A stretch of DNA of 64,000 nucleotides, taken from the NCBI GenBank assembly GCA_038373885.1, contig JAWZYV010006201.1, positions 992,001 to 1,056,000 of the forward strand, given 5' to 3'. Positions 13,401 through 28,400 of this stretch are shown piece after piece. This stretch comes from Cheiracanthium punctorium (Eukaryota; Arthropoda; Arachnida; Araneae; Cheiracanthiidae). Each line of letters starts with the position of its first letter. The first letter of the stretch is position 1. A program made the position numbers and the translations under genes. The notes below the pieces were generated by a model. The model was not told the DNA's origin. It saw only the letters and a list, made by a program, of their open reading frames with translations, and made no database searches.

Positions 13401-16400
13401 ACGAGAGTCCACATCGCATATTATTCTTAAATAAATAAAATGTGAGAAAATAACTAAAACATGCAATTACGCGAAAGATTCTCATCCCTGTTCAATATTT
13501 TTAAAATAGTACATATAAAATGTTGGGGGAAAAAAAAAGTAAACTTAGGTCTTTCTTCCACGTGCATTCCAGGAGAGGATAGACTTCCTTGAATGTAAAA
13601 TTAGTCATAGTGTTTCATTCACGATTGACCACAGCACAACCAATGAAATAGGGCAACTTGCTTAGACGCCAACCATTTCCAGCTCTTTGTTTCGTTTCAA
13701 GCATACTTTACAGTTCCTTTTTCCTAAACGTTTTCCACATCGCCAAAAATGCGCGTCAGAATAATACGCGACTATCGAACTTTTTTCTTGAAAAAGTGAC
13801 TTTTTACTCAAAATAGTGACAAATTAGTGACTTTTTCATAAAAATATGGACCTTAGTGACTTTGCTGAAAAAAAGTTACTTTTAGTGACCGGCTCCTACC
13901 CCTGCAATATCTAAACAGTGGAACATTTTGAATTTCCTGACTAAGTGATGAATTCAAAGTGAGTCTTGTAGCACGCACCTTTGCATTGTCTCTAATTTTT
14001 ACTATGTGGTATTGTATCCCAGTACTCTGCATTTTTACTGTGTGGTACAGTACTTTGTATCCCAGAGATATGCTTCAGGTAACTCTGCAACTCAGAAAAC
14101 GATTTCAAAAGAGGGAAAGAGGTATGTACTTGTGCTCGACAATTTCATCAATGGATGGAATTTCTGCAAAGCAGCAGCAAAATTAACAAAACATTAATCC
14201 AAATCAATTCCAGTCCAACAATCCCATCTTTTAACCCTTTAACGTGCTGTGTCCTTGCCGTGAGGACACCAAACTCTGACGTTTTGACTGTTGCCAGTCA
14301 CGAAGAATAAATTTGATTTCTATAAAAATAGTTGCGGGTGACATAGCTCTGCGAGAATCCTTTACTTTTTGGCACGTCATTTCCCATAAAAAAAAAATAG
14401 TCACGATTATTTTTAACAGCACTGACATCTGCTGAAAAATTGAAGAATGCGAGAACAGCTAGATAGATTGCCCAATGCTGAAAAAAGGGCAGCCGTTGCT
14501 ATTGCTCGACTTAACTACCAGCAAGATGGCGGACGATCGAAACGTTCATCGCATGCCACAGATCTAGAGACCCATTTTGACGCAGCTGGCTGTGCACGGC
14601 TGCCCCTTTTTTAGCATTGGGAATGGGTTGCACCTCAAAGCATTTAATGCAAAATTGCTGAAAGGTTTCATACCTATCAATAATTTATGACTTAATTCTT
14701 TCTTTTTCGTTTCAAATTAATTACTAATACAAGTAACTTTTACTCACACTTATACTAATTCCTTCTGTCGATTTAAGTGTCAGAAGCATTTGCTCAACAA
14801 TAGGAGTCAAATAAGGTGCCATTTCTCCTTTTAAAATTGTGGTGATGGATGCAAACAAACTATAGCTATAACAGAAGACATAAAATATGTAAATTCATCC
14901 ATGAAAAATTAATAAATAACAATACTATAAAAAATTTAATTGGAATCTAAAAATTTATCACAAGAAATACAAGAGTGACTGTCAAAAGAAACAGAATTTT
15001 ACAGCAACAAATTGCACATGTAAGTCAGAAGATTAATAGAGATTATTATGTAGTGTGCATGATAAATCAAGGTTGTCCAGTCCACACATGAAAACAAATA
15101 TAACAGGACTAAGCACATCAGAAATAGTCTTTAAGATTAGACAAAACTTTTCAAACTAATTTATCATATCATTTCATTTCTTTACACTCTAAGGCAGAGG
15201 GTTGCTACATTATCTTTAAGGTTTCTCCTTGTTTCTGATGCAGATGATTTTTTTTACATTCTTGTGTCTTAAATCTGTGGGGGAAAAAACAGTAGTGGGT
15301 GAGGCAAGACTGAGGCCTGTGCATTGGACAGTCTCATGATAAAAGAAATGCATGGTAAGAGCAGATGAATGTGAAAGATGCTTTAGTTTTTGCCCAAGTT
15401 TAAGAATTCTTTCAAAATGCTACTGGTGGGCGATTATATTTTTAGAAAAATTATTCTTAAGTACATAATATTACAGGCAGGAAATTAGAGCACTATAATA
15501 TCCAATGTCAACAATTTGTTTATTAATTTTAATATAATAAGCAAGAAACGGAACTCCTATAAGAATCACTAATTTAACTTTTGAGAGTGAGTCAATATAA
15601 ATATATATTCTTTAAAACTAAATCAACACCTCAACTTAAAGAGCCTTTTTACAAATTTCATAAATATTTTGACTACCAAACTAGCTCTAACAATAAATAA
15701 TTTAACATGCAACAGGAAAAAAAAAAAAAAAAAAAAGATATGTTTTCAATATAAAAGGAACTGCTTTTGACCTTTCAAAAAGGTGTACCAGCACAAATTT
15801 CAAAGCAAACATGTTATTAATTGCACTGTTCTCATACAATCCAAATAAATAACGCTTTAAAAAAATTATCACTGACAAGTAAAAACTGTTTCCTAAACGG
15901 TTTTGATATAAGATTTCCCTGTACCAAATGCACACATATCAACAAATGGTAAATTTAGACAGACATGCTACAACTGTTCAGAAAAAAGGCTGTAAATTTT
16001 GCATGACGTTATTGTTGCTAGAGAAACTAAAATCTATAACCATATACTAAAATCACAAGTCTTTTAAGAGAGTTTTATACATATATAAATGTAACACTTT
16101 ATTATTTAAAAATTTGAAGTTGAGACACATTGAAATATCAGACTGGCTATGTAAACTAGTTATATGAATTTCAAATTTTAATAACTAAACTTTAAGAGTA
16201 TATTTATCGAAGAAAATTACACAAAGAAAACACACTTGGATTTCCAAACAATATACATTTAATTTCAACCTTACAATTTTAAGATTGTTAAAGCTAACAT
16301 AAAATCACATTTGAATTCAGTTAAAACAACTTATGTTAGTTTTAAATTATAACTAAAATTTAAGACTAGATTTCTAGCAGAAAATTAGGACAATTTTACG

Positions 16401-19400
16401 ATAAGAAGCTTTTTTTAGCTTCAACAGTGCAGCAGAAGTTCTGTTGCACATTTTAGGTGAAACAAAAATTGAAAAAAAAAAAAAAACTAAGGTTTTATAA
16501 TTGTTTTAATGAGGCCATTTAAAAATAGTTCGATGATATAATGCCCAGTTTGAATATGTTTTCAGTTGGCAAAGACACCCCCCCCCCATACACGTGTCCG
16601 AAAATTTTAATGCATACTTGCATCGATCTCAGGAATGATAAAATTTAATACTGAAAAGGCAGAATTCCACTATTAGGCAGAAAAGTAGCATGTCTGATTT
16701 AGAGAAAAGTTTTTATCTTGTTTAAACATACGAATGAACTAATTTTTAAATTTTATTTTTATGGATACTTTATGGATACTAAAAGCACATAATTTTTCCT
16801 ACATATAAAAAAATCCTCACATTTTACAGATGAAATTCACAAGGTGACGGCAATGTACAGTCACAAAGTATCTCACAGGTTATCAAAGCATCTCATTGTT
16901 ACTAACAAGGTTCATACACATTAGTTGAAATGAAATTCTCAGAGTTTTTGCCACATTTCTATAAATTTCAAGATTTATCAGAAAGAGATACAAAAGATAA
17001 TCAGTACTCTAACTACTTAACATTTTTGTAATTTATACTTTAAAACTACTTACCATCAGATATTACAAATAGAATAAAATTTACCAATACAGCCTGTTTA
17101 GAAATTTAATTGAAAGAGAAAGAAAATATAAAGATATCTGTTGATTAGGATATAACACACGTTTTATTTCAAACAGAAATATATTTTTCTCAGAGATGGA
17201 AAAAACCCCGGAATTTTCCAGATTAAGAGATTTTACCATGAGTTTTATTATAGATTTTCCCAGAGGCATACAAACCCTAAAAGAAACACACTACACAAAT
17301 AGGACTTATTCGCACAAGCACTGCTAAAAGGTAAAACATTTTGATCTCAAAAATATAAAAAACTAAACATATACATACCATGAACGTCTTATATCAGGAT
17401 CATCATTTTCTTGGATTAAATGCAATCCATATTTCACACATTCATGAGCAATTGGCATGAAAACATCTTTGCCAACACTTCGAGCAAGAATAGATAGGGT
17501 ATCTGGTAAAGAAATGCTTGGTTTTAAACAGGAAGGAAATACAAATAATTTTTCAGTCTTATTCAAGATCGTTCTTAGGATTGCTGCAACTCTGAGCAAA
17601 CCTTATTTAGCTGCCTTTTAAAAATTACTTCTACTTACTCAGTTTTAGATCTTAATGGTAATAGTTGGAGACAATAATGATAATAGACTAAAAGAAAAAC
17701 AAAAACAAGTAACACTTTAAAAAGAGTCTACAATAAAATAGGATTTAAGAAATAACATTACCTATAGACTGTATCTGTAAAGGATGAATTCCATCCGCAT
17801 GTTTTTCTGATATAAACATTTTCAGTTGTTCAACAACACTTGGAAAATATGGCACAAATAATCCTTTAGCGGCAGTAGCTAGGAGGAGAGAACAATTATA
17901 CTTAGTTCAGTGCAAAAGTTACATGGGGGGGGTCACGTAGTCTTCTGTTGAAACTACCAAAATATTTATGCTTGCGTATATAATGTAGGATTACTTATTT
18001 AATTAGTAGCAAGACAACTGATGAAAATAACAAAACATTTGATTTAATATACACAAAATATTTATTAAATGGTATACTGTACTTTAACCTTTTCGCTCCG
18101 GCTCACACATGAGGATTGTCCCAGAAAGCGGCGGAATCTATAAGATTTCATTCCCCTACTTCCCAGCTGAAGAGCACGCCTTGCCTTTTGTTTGGTAGGT
18201 GGGGGCAAATATCACTGACCACAAAAGTCCGCAAACAAAATACAAATCTGTATGCTCAATGCCGGTCAATTGACTACCACTTTCTCCCCAGTCAAATATC
18301 TACTAACACGCCTGCCTCTCCCGCAGCATAAGAAAAGGAATTTCTAGAGGCGGGAATCTCTTATCGATCTTCCATGAAGGGTGAATGGATTTCCTGTCAA
18401 AAGAGGGGAAAGAAGTCCTTGGTAAGGCATTTGTACCATCGCCGTTCTTCAGTCAGATTTATTTTTTGGTACTACTGTTGTACCGCCGGAGTGAGAAGGT
18501 TAATCTATATTACTAAAATTTTCTCATAAACTGTTTCTTATTTAAAATCCTCCTTAATTCATCAGAAGAAAAAAATTTATTTTAATCTTCATGAAAAATA
18601 TCGAACTGTGTAATCTTAAGGAGCTATTTAGAATCACAAAAATTGTGAATGATGTAAATTTTGAGTCTGAGTTTATCAATCTCAAGCAATTTTTAATTTA
18701 TGATGTCATGTTTTTGACTGGCATATAAAGAATCCTGGGTAGTTAACTTAGTTAAACCTGATTAACTCACCCAGTTAAATTTTCTACCAGAGTAATATGA
18801 AACTTACACCTTAAAAAAAAAAAAAAAAAACTTTACATAGAATTGTTAAGGAGGAACGTAATCCCCATTAAAATCAAGAACAAAACAAATTTGCTTACCA
18901 ACAGATCCAATTGTTTCAACAGTAAGTTCTTTCACAGTCAGTGACTTTTTGATGCTAGCAGTGTTCATATTTAGTAAAGCCATCAAACACTGCATAAGTG
19001 ATGGCAAATATGGTGCAATATCCTCTAAATCAAGAACAAAATATTTCCATTTCATTTAAAAGGTTAAAACATAAAAAGAAACTAGTAACAAAGCACTAAA
19101 ACAATGAAAACTTGGTATCATGGTGCATCAAAATTTCTTCCAGAACCAAATTACTTTCTCCCCTGACTGACAATGGGTACTTATCCGTTATATGCAGGGC
19201 AGCCAAACTTGGTAATTTTTCACCAGTAGTGGAAGGTGAAGCCTGGCAACCCTTGCTTGATCGTGCATAGGTCCAGAGCATGTGTTTAAATAGCAAACGA
19301 AAGCAGGTTGTGTCTGTTTTTTATACTTCCTTGATTGCATTGTATTCTTAAGCGAAGTTTAAGATGGGTTGCCATATTTATTTTAGTTTTGATGAGTGTT

Positions 19401-22400
19401 GGTTTAATTTATTATTATTATTATTTTTTTTTTATAAATATGAATTTATGGGAAATGTCGAGAAATGAGGAAGATACAGTAAAGTTCTGTCAAGAGTTGT
19501 TGAAAGAAGAGTTTTTTGTAAAAAATGAATGCTTATGGATTATTTATCGTACAGAAGCACTATGATTCACCCTCCCACCCACCCATCCCAAAAAAACGAG
19601 TGCTTAGAGCATGATGTCACAAGCTTTAATGGCTAAATAATGCTCCCATCAATTTTGCCAGACAGTTCTTATTTTTGTGACAAGTTTTTTTAGAACCATG
19701 ACATGTTACCGTCCCCTTCACGGCGACATTGTCATAGACCAATTGTCTTCAACAAGAGTCGAAAAATGTGCTGAAGACCACTTTCATATAATTGTAATTT
19801 TCAATTAATAATGTTTACATGTACCCACATCTTCGTGTGTACAGGCATGCATAAATATACATATATATATTGTGTTGCAAAAAAATTTATGTATTTCTGC
19901 AGCTTGTCGCAGAAAGCATGACAAAATTTGACAACAATGCATGACAAAATGGGTTACTGCCATGCATGTTTTGCTTCATGTGGCATGAAATGAAATTGTA
20001 TATTTTTGATAATGGAATTTTTTTTTAATGCAACGTGAACTATATGTGAAGCTTTAGAAATCAAAGCTGTAATTAGTTTGAAAATTAATAAATAAGTTTT
20101 AAAACAGTGTAAAGATTTGTATTTATTGTACGTGAGAGGAACTGACATATGTAAAAACTTGCGAGAAAAAGCTGAAAATGTGAGCATGTTTCAAAATATT
20201 TTTATTTGTATATTTTGTGTAGAATTGTCTATTTTATGTTTTCAGGTTATAGAAAAAGCTGAATACATTGAGTATAGCAGGAAAAAATCCTTGTAGATGC
20301 TTGGTGAATAAATATACACGTCCAAAAAAATTTCCCGAATGATTTTTAATTGATGTATTGTTTGGAAATGTAAATTGAGGTCTTGCAGATGTAGCATCAG
20401 CAATGGCAGTTGGCATGAAAGTTATTGTTTTAGTTTTAGAGCATCATTACATTTCATTTATTTTTGGTGTGAGGATTTAACATCCATTAAATTTTTTCGT
20501 ATGTAATGGCGAGCCTGTATTTTTATATTTTTAAGTGTGTATTTTGTGTTAAAATGTATGCTTTCAAGGTATTAAAAATCCTAAATGCAAAATAAATATC
20601 CAATATGTCACATATGGGCAACCTCCACCCTGCAGGCTAGATGTGGCTCGCTTAGGCTTTTGATCTGGCCTGCGAAGCATATGAAAACCCTATATAAAGT
20701 ATTCAGAATCCCATATAAATCCCAACTACAGGGCCCACGATTTCACTAACATCTTCAAGTTTGGTCCACAACCTTCCAAAGGTTGCCCATACCTGCTCTA
20801 GGTATTTGGCAACAGAAAAAAAAAAAAAAAAAATGAAAACATCATAGCTACTTGGCAACAAAAAATTGACAAAAACACATCGTAGCTACTTAGCAACTAA
20901 AAAAAATTGTCGAATTTGGCTGGCGTCTATATAACAGATAGTACCTAACAATGTTCCATTACCCATGAAAAGTTACCATACCAAGCCGTTTTGTTTCCAA
21001 AAAGTTGAGGGGGTTCATAACTTTGAATTTTCAGATTTTCTGCTTAAAACCAGTAAATTCAATACTTTTAATACTTGTGCATTTTATCAAAGATTTCTTA
21101 ATTCATATGGATTATTTTACAATAATCTAGGAATTTAATAAAATAAAATATGGATCATAAAATTATTTAATATTAAAAAACTAACATGTGGCAATACTAA
21201 CATTGTTTACAATAGAGTGCATTCCCTGTTTACTTCAGTTTAGTTTTAATTCTGAGCCGATTTTTTTTTATTAAATTTTATTTATTTCTACTTTTGGGTT
21301 TTGGATACAATACAGTAGCTTGTGCATTTTATCTATTGTGTACTTAAAGCAATATATTTGATTATAAATATATTGCTTTAAGTACACAATAGAAACGAGA
21401 CTTGGCAGCTGGAGAGCCTGTATAAATAAATGGCTTTAAAATGCCAGACTAATTTGCAAATTTTTATGTATATGATGTATCATAATGAAGGTGTTCTCCA
21501 TAAAAATAGAACTAAATGGGAGTTTTCAAAACTAGACCTTCACTAGTTAAGCTTTTATATGAAATACAAATATTCCAACAATAAGTAATAATTCCAACAA
21601 GTTTGTGACAAAGCTTGTGACAAAATTCTAAAACTTCTTGATAGATGGTAATGAAAAATTAACAGCGATACTCCTTAAGGGAAGATCTGCACCAAAACTA
21701 CACACAAGGTATAGCAGATGGAAGATAAATTAGCCGAAACATTTTCTTTATGGTTTCTGATCACCGAAATGAGATCATATGATAATGGTCTTTTGGAGGA
21801 GGGGCGGGGGAAGAAGTCAAATGAAAAGAACAATAGCTACATGTGCAAAAAATAAGAAAGAAATGGAACAGAAAAATTGAGTTCCAACTAATTTAAATAA
21901 TATTCTCAAATTTTACTGGTGATTCTGGCGAATTAAGTGACACTAATTATGTTAATGAAGAAATCTGATTTTTTAAAGGACCCTCATGAAATGTTTAACG
22001 TTGTCATCAAAAGAAATGAACAGGTGCAATGCTTTTTATACCATACGACATTATGAAAAAAACCAATATTGTTCCATTAGTAATACATCTACATCAGTGA
22101 ACAAAAGAAGTTGGGACATGGACTTTTTTGGTCAGCTAGACATCATCATATAGGAGAAGATACTTTGTCTCATGATTGTGATGACTTCAAGATTGAAGCT
22201 TAAAAGTTACCAGATATAATCAGTTATGGGGAATGTTCATACAAAAGTTGATTGCTAATTCATTACTCAAAAAGTTAACTTCAATAATTGTTGAATTAAC
22301 TTTTCTAAAATTTAATGAAAGCATACAGCACATGGAAGTAAAAGTGGTCCTTCACTGAAGTAAACTAGTCATTTTACATTACACAAAAGAGCACACACAG

Positions 22401-25400
22401 ATAAACACTCAAGTACTTCAAAACAGCCTTCTTTATTTCCTATATTTAGTGCTTGCAGGTTGTACTACAGGCACCCATGATGTGCATCTGTGCTGAAATG
22501 TTAATCATTTGCATATCTCATAGCTGCAAACATATGGTGAAAATTTCACTTCATTTGGATGCTTCCTTCTTCATATTGCATTCTGGATGGCCAGCAGTGT
22601 ACATTTTCTGAGGCAAGTGGAACACATAGATGTCATAAAATGTTTACTTAACTTTACGTAAATAATTTTTTTGGTACTTGAAACACAAATAATATAGGAA
22701 CAAACAATTTCCATGAAGTTTTTAAAAGTATAGAGATTTTTATGCATCCTAATATGTATTAACCTGATATGTATAATCCTAATATATATTGACTGTGCTA
22801 AATTTTGAAGGATAAAACTCTTAAAACTGAGACAGTTTATTTACTGAACAAAGTTAAAAATGGCAAGGTATGAAAAAAGTAAATAGCTGTTTAATATAGG
22901 GAAATAAATTAACAAAATTAGAAACTGGATTTGCAAAATATTTTTCTGTTACTCACATTAAATCATGAGGAGAAATTTTTACTGGTAAAAGTGTTTGATA
23001 GGACACTACAGAAGAACCAAAAATTTAAAGTTCTCTTAAATAAATATCTTCTATAAGTTTTCTATTTATTCTGTTCACTATTGTGAGTTTTCTCTTTTCA
23101 ATATAATTAATCCGTGCATCAGAATTGGAACGCTCTTATCTTTCTGGTGCATTTTTTTGAACAGTATTGCAAGGAAATTTGACGAGCACGAGAAATAGAG
23201 GGAGAAAGCTTAGCCTGTGATTTTGACGGGAGTGAAGGTTAAGGGGTTAACTAAACCAGTTTAATTACACTATCCTACAACAAGAAATATCGAATGCTGT
23301 TTTCTAATACGTGAAAGAAATTTTTTAGCTGCAATGGTTTTGAAATTATTATATTGCATTCTGGGTGGTTTTGAAATTATGATATTGCACCAACCTCTTT
23401 TTATTGCAAATAACAGTATGGAAAATGGACATGTGCAGTGCTGTTTAGATCTAGGTTATTTTAGACAGTCCATTTACATGGAAAATATATCGTAATGTTG
23501 TTTAAAGAAGTATGCGAAATTTTGATTGGAATAATCTGGAACAATAAAGCTGGACTTAATATGAATATCTGGTTTTATAGACAGTCCCCAACCCCTAAAT
23601 CAAACATCACTGGAAAGGTAACATTTTAAACATGCTTCAGTTATAGAATGTTTGACTTTTTCAGAAGCAACTGCATTTAATTAAACTCAGAACTCACAGA
23701 AACAGGAAATATTTTGATTCAAAATGAATTTTCACTTAACGAAGGTTTTACATCATTCATAGAATCTGAAGACTTTCAAGCACAACTTTTAGAAATAGTA
23801 TAGATAGCAAGAAAAACAAGAAGTCACCTAAATTTTCACAGAAACGCTCTACAGCATAAAAGGTCCTTATCAAATTCGGTGGATCCTTATGCCCCACTTG
23901 TAACATCGTGCAAGTCGCTTGCAAATATTCAAAAAGAACAGGTAGGAGTTCATCAGCATACTTGCTAATTTCTGGCTGAAATAAAAATACACAGAAATCA
24001 CTAGAGAGTAAGCAGAAAAATAAGAGAAACTCATTAGCCTCAAACTTCCACTGAATTACGAACCTGTAAATATTCTGCATACTGTCCCACAGCATAAAGT
24101 GCAGCATTACGGACTACAATATTTTCATCTCTAATTCCTTCAATAATTACTTGGACAAAGCTCTGTAAGTATCTGAAGAAATACAATAATTGCAATATAA
24201 ACAACCTCTACTGCATTTCAAAGTTTACTGAAATCTTAAAAACAGTGTGTTGCTTACAACCGAAAACTTCAACTTATGTTTATTTATTTATTCACAAAAG
24301 GCTTGTATTTCAGTTTGGGATTTTTTTTTTTTTTTTAACTTGACGTGTATGTGAAAAAAACCAGAAGTATGATTTGGCAACACTTGCATGTACAAGGTTG
24401 GCATATTTTTGCCACTTCAGTAGAAGATCTTTATAATGCAAACCTTGAAACACAAGCTTTTGCAATATATAGATCTCATTTTGCTTATATGATTAAACTT
24501 CTCTAGTAAACAAAGTAAAATATATCTGGAACAGATAAATTTAAGGCTTTAAAACAATTTTTAAATGCAAATACTACTTTAAAACAGAAAAATATGCAAT
24601 TAAATATTTATTATTAACAGGGGGGAAATTGAAATAACTAAGAGCATTAAAGTTTGTTAAACAATATACCATATTTACCCGCGTATAAGTCGAGAAATTT
24701 TGAACAAATAAAAGGATTCAAAGTGGGGAAGGGGGAGGGGGGTGGAGTCGACTTATACGAGGGTCCTTAATTTTTAATTCCTTTTTTTTTTTTTTAATCA
24801 GAAGTCAAAAATGCCCTTTTAAAAGACAATTGTTCTCTTCCCGTATTCCATAACACAATGACGTCATTTAAGGTTGATCTCCATACCAGAAGAATGTAAC
24901 GATACAAAGATTGAAAACATGTATCATGTTGTCATTGTTATGAGATTACGGCTAATAAGCTATATGTGGGCTCTAGGCCGAAGGATAAGGTGCCCCGTGG
25001 AGGTCTTTCTAAGGGATCCTAACTCAATATGTTTATCATGATGAACCGATGACGACGAAGGAATTTTGTGATTATTCGACGAGTCAGATACTGAATCGGC
25101 TCTTGAATCAATTTAACTTTGTATATAAGTACTTTCCCATATCATACTATCAGTAGTGCCATATTATTATTACTCATCATTATGAGTTTAATTTTGTATA
25201 CTACTTTTGTATATTATCTTTATTATTATATATTTAGTACTTTCCTTTTTTCAGATGATTTTGAATAAATGTATTTAAAAAAAATTTCTCAAGTTTCTCA
25301 ATTGGGAAAGTGGTGGGTCGACTTATATGCGGGATTTTAAAAAATTCAAATTTTTTAATCAGGAAAGTGGGGGGTCGACTTATATATGGGATCGACGTAT

Positions 25401-28400
25401 ATGCGGGTAAATACGGTACTAATTTTGATTTATTTTAGAATGTGTAATCTCTTAGCAAATATTTTTTCTTGCAGCCTATGAACAGCTAATAATTCTACTT
25501 CAGTTACACACTCTTTTGTTACTAGGAATTTAAAATATTGATCTCACAGAATGATATCAATATTTTAAATGCTGATAATGCAGTTTTTAAAAAATGCAGC
25601 TTGTAGAAGGTTTTTAATTTTCCCTTTTTACATCTGAAGTATTAATGCAACTTATAGAATTGTGGTATATCAATCTTCTACAGTAGAAGGAAAAACAAGA
25701 AGAGAAAGAAGTCCTTGAAAAAATAGGTATGTACAGTAGGGTGCAGCGAAAAATTAAATTTTGCCAGATTGTTTTTTAATAGCTATAAGAATGTCACCCA
25801 ACCTTTCAAAAAGCGTATCCTAAAATATTTTTCATTTATTTTGAGTCTATCTACCCGCGCATTTGATTTGAATTTTGCAACGTTCGCCAATGCAAATGCC
25901 CAAAAGAAAGAAGAGTTGCGAAAGAAGGACAACTTTTCTGACGGATCAGAAGACTGGCAGGAAAATGGTTATTGTTGGTATAGACGATTCACAAACAAAC
26001 AAAAAAAAAAATAGAAAATCGAAATTATTGAAATCAAAAATTAGAACAATATTAGGCTTCTGTGACATATGAGGATATGCAAGAGAATAGAGTTGAACTT
26101 TCCCCACGAGCCCCTCTTATGTTGAAAGAGTCAGAAGATACTGAAGAAATAGACGACGTTTAGAACTGTGTTCTTCAAAGCACCAAGTGTCCAAGAAAAG
26201 CCAAAACTCAGCTTGCCATCTTTGTCAAAAACATGTGACCGATATGGCGTATCTGATAGAGCTGTTGCAGCAATCGCATCAGCAGTTCTTCATGACATTA
26301 AGTCAGATGTGTAAGTAATAGATAGATCAAAATGGCGCCGTGAAAGATCAAAAGGACGCAAAGAAATATTAGCTAAAAATAGAGTTGTCAGTGTTACAGC
26401 TATATAATTTGATGGCAGAAAAGATAAAGTTTTAAATGTAGTAAAAAAGGGAGTCAAAAAATACGCCAAGTTATTGTAGAAGAACAATTTCTGTTATCAA
26501 GGAACCTGACTCTACTTATGTCGGCTACGCTGTCCCAAGTACAGGGACGGCCAAGAGCATAGAATGTGCTATGTATGACTTGTTCTCTTCTGAAAACGTT
26601 TCATTGAGAGAAACTGTAGCTGTTGGTTGTGATGGAACAGCAACATACACAAGGAAAAATGGAGGTGTAATATGGTTGTTAGAAAAACGTTTGAATCAAA
26701 CTTTACAATGGATCATATGCCTTTTACACACGAATGAGTTGCCTTTAAAACATCTTTTTTCATTCTTAGATGGGGCAACTACTGGGCCAAGTTCCTATTC
26801 TGGTACTATTGGAAGATTGCTGGAAAAATGTGAAGAAAATCCTATTGTACGGTATAAAAAGATAAAAAGCGTTTTGCTGAATATTTTGACCGATATCATC
26901 AAAGACCTAACTTCTGACCAACGTTACTTGTACGATATTACATCAGCAGTAATAAGCGGCGATTGTCCTCTCGATCTAGCACACAGAGCTCCAGGGAAAA
27001 TGTCTCATGCTCGATGGTTAACAAAAACCAACAGGATATTAAGGCTACGAGGGTTGCTATTTATATTTCTGGACTAATAATGAAACAACAAATATATATT
27101 TCAATAAGTAAACCATCTGAAAACCTTAATCATGTTACCACGTTTGTTGTTAGTTTACGCGCCTGTTTGGTTTCAAATTAAAACTCATCGGTATGCCAAG
27201 ATGGGTCTACAAATTTTTGGAAATTGGTTTCGAACTCTCGATACCTTCCAATTAAACTAAAAAAAGTAGCCGACCCTGTCATTGAGCGGAACAGTTTCTT
27301 TGCGCATCCTGAGAATCTTCTGTTGTGGATGCTCTCAGATTCTGAAAAACACATTTGTGAACTTGCTGCTAGAAGGATTGTAAAAGCAAGTGAAGCGACT
27401 AATTCTGAAAAGGTCCCTGTATTTTTGAGGTCCCTAAAATTAAGCTTAATGCCAAATCATACACAGACCTTATAAATTGGCAACAAAAATATTTTCAACC
27501 TCCCATCCTTAGAGACATCAAGAATGAAGATTTTTTTTCGGTGGTGGAAACAAAGGAAGTACAAAAATACCTTTTCTAAGACTGCCGTGCCATACCCAGG
27601 CTGTAGAACGTTCAGTAAAGATACTAACAGAGGTTTCTATGCAGGTCTGTGATAAGAAGGCCAGAGAAGGTCGCATAAAATCCAAAATTGAGTCAAGAAA
27701 ACTCATGCCCAAATTCGACACCAAACGTGATTTTAAGGTATCTTTTGACTAATTTTATGTATGCTTATGTATGTTTTATGTTTTAAGTGGCTCACATTTT
27801 TAATAAATCAGCATTCATTTGTTCTATCTGACTTTTTTTTCATAATAATAAATAGTTTAATAGAATTTATAAACAATATGCTCCTTCCAGTTTTATCAGT
27901 ATGGTAGCACAAATGTAAATTTTTAAAATAAATGCGCGGGTAGAAGGAAAATACTAATTTAAAAAATCTGATGTGTCCAACACATGACTTCCTTGCACGT
28001 CCATTAGATCAAAAATATTTTCGACGCACTTCCTCTACATTTATTTGTTTGAAAGAGATAAAATATCAATAATAGTAAGGTTTAGCGAATTCTAGCCAAA
28101 TATTTCGATATCGCCAAGCTGAGTTCAATTTGAAAGATTTCCTTCTGACACTTTATTTGGCGATATTTCACCAAAAGCCGACAAACTTGAGATAGTCAGC
28201 GAGATTTTGGGGATAGCCAAAGTAGTCATTGACCACAGACTTTCAATGAGTTGATTGCATCTATACACCTCAATGTATTCAAAGTCATTTGGCTCACCAT
28301 GTAAATAAATTCTCAGTCGATTGCTGTCAAAAAAGATATTGAAAACAGTTAGGTATTACAATAGTTCTAAATACAAAGTTAAAAAATCTACGGGTTAAAG

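Larger units (their letters stand above)
10063..13904 (-). mobile_element. hAT-type DNA transposon, 3.84 kb, with decayed transposase
   Basis: The left end is CAGGGGTCAGAGCC and the right end, reverse-complemented, is CAGGGGTAGGAGCC. CAATAT directly flanks both ends (10057-10062 and 13905-13910). Shifting by one base gives an imperfect 8-bp duplication instead. Repeated (T)AGTGAC motifs lie just inside both ends. A transposase C-terminal fragment lies inside on the minus strand, and a SINE at 12817-13028 is nested. Confidence 0.85.
24409..25555. repeat. Dispersed repeat, copy 1, split by a MITE
   Basis: The text at 24409-24668 and 25417-25555 matches 52574-52972 almost collinearly. Shared blocks include AGTAGAAGATCTTT, AAACTTC(T/C)CTAGTAAAC and TTCTTGCAGCCT. 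In copy 1 it is interrupted by the 748-bp element at 24669-25416. The class is probably pogo/Tigger-like from the CAGTAGAAGATC start, but no transposase is evident. Confidence 0.75.
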
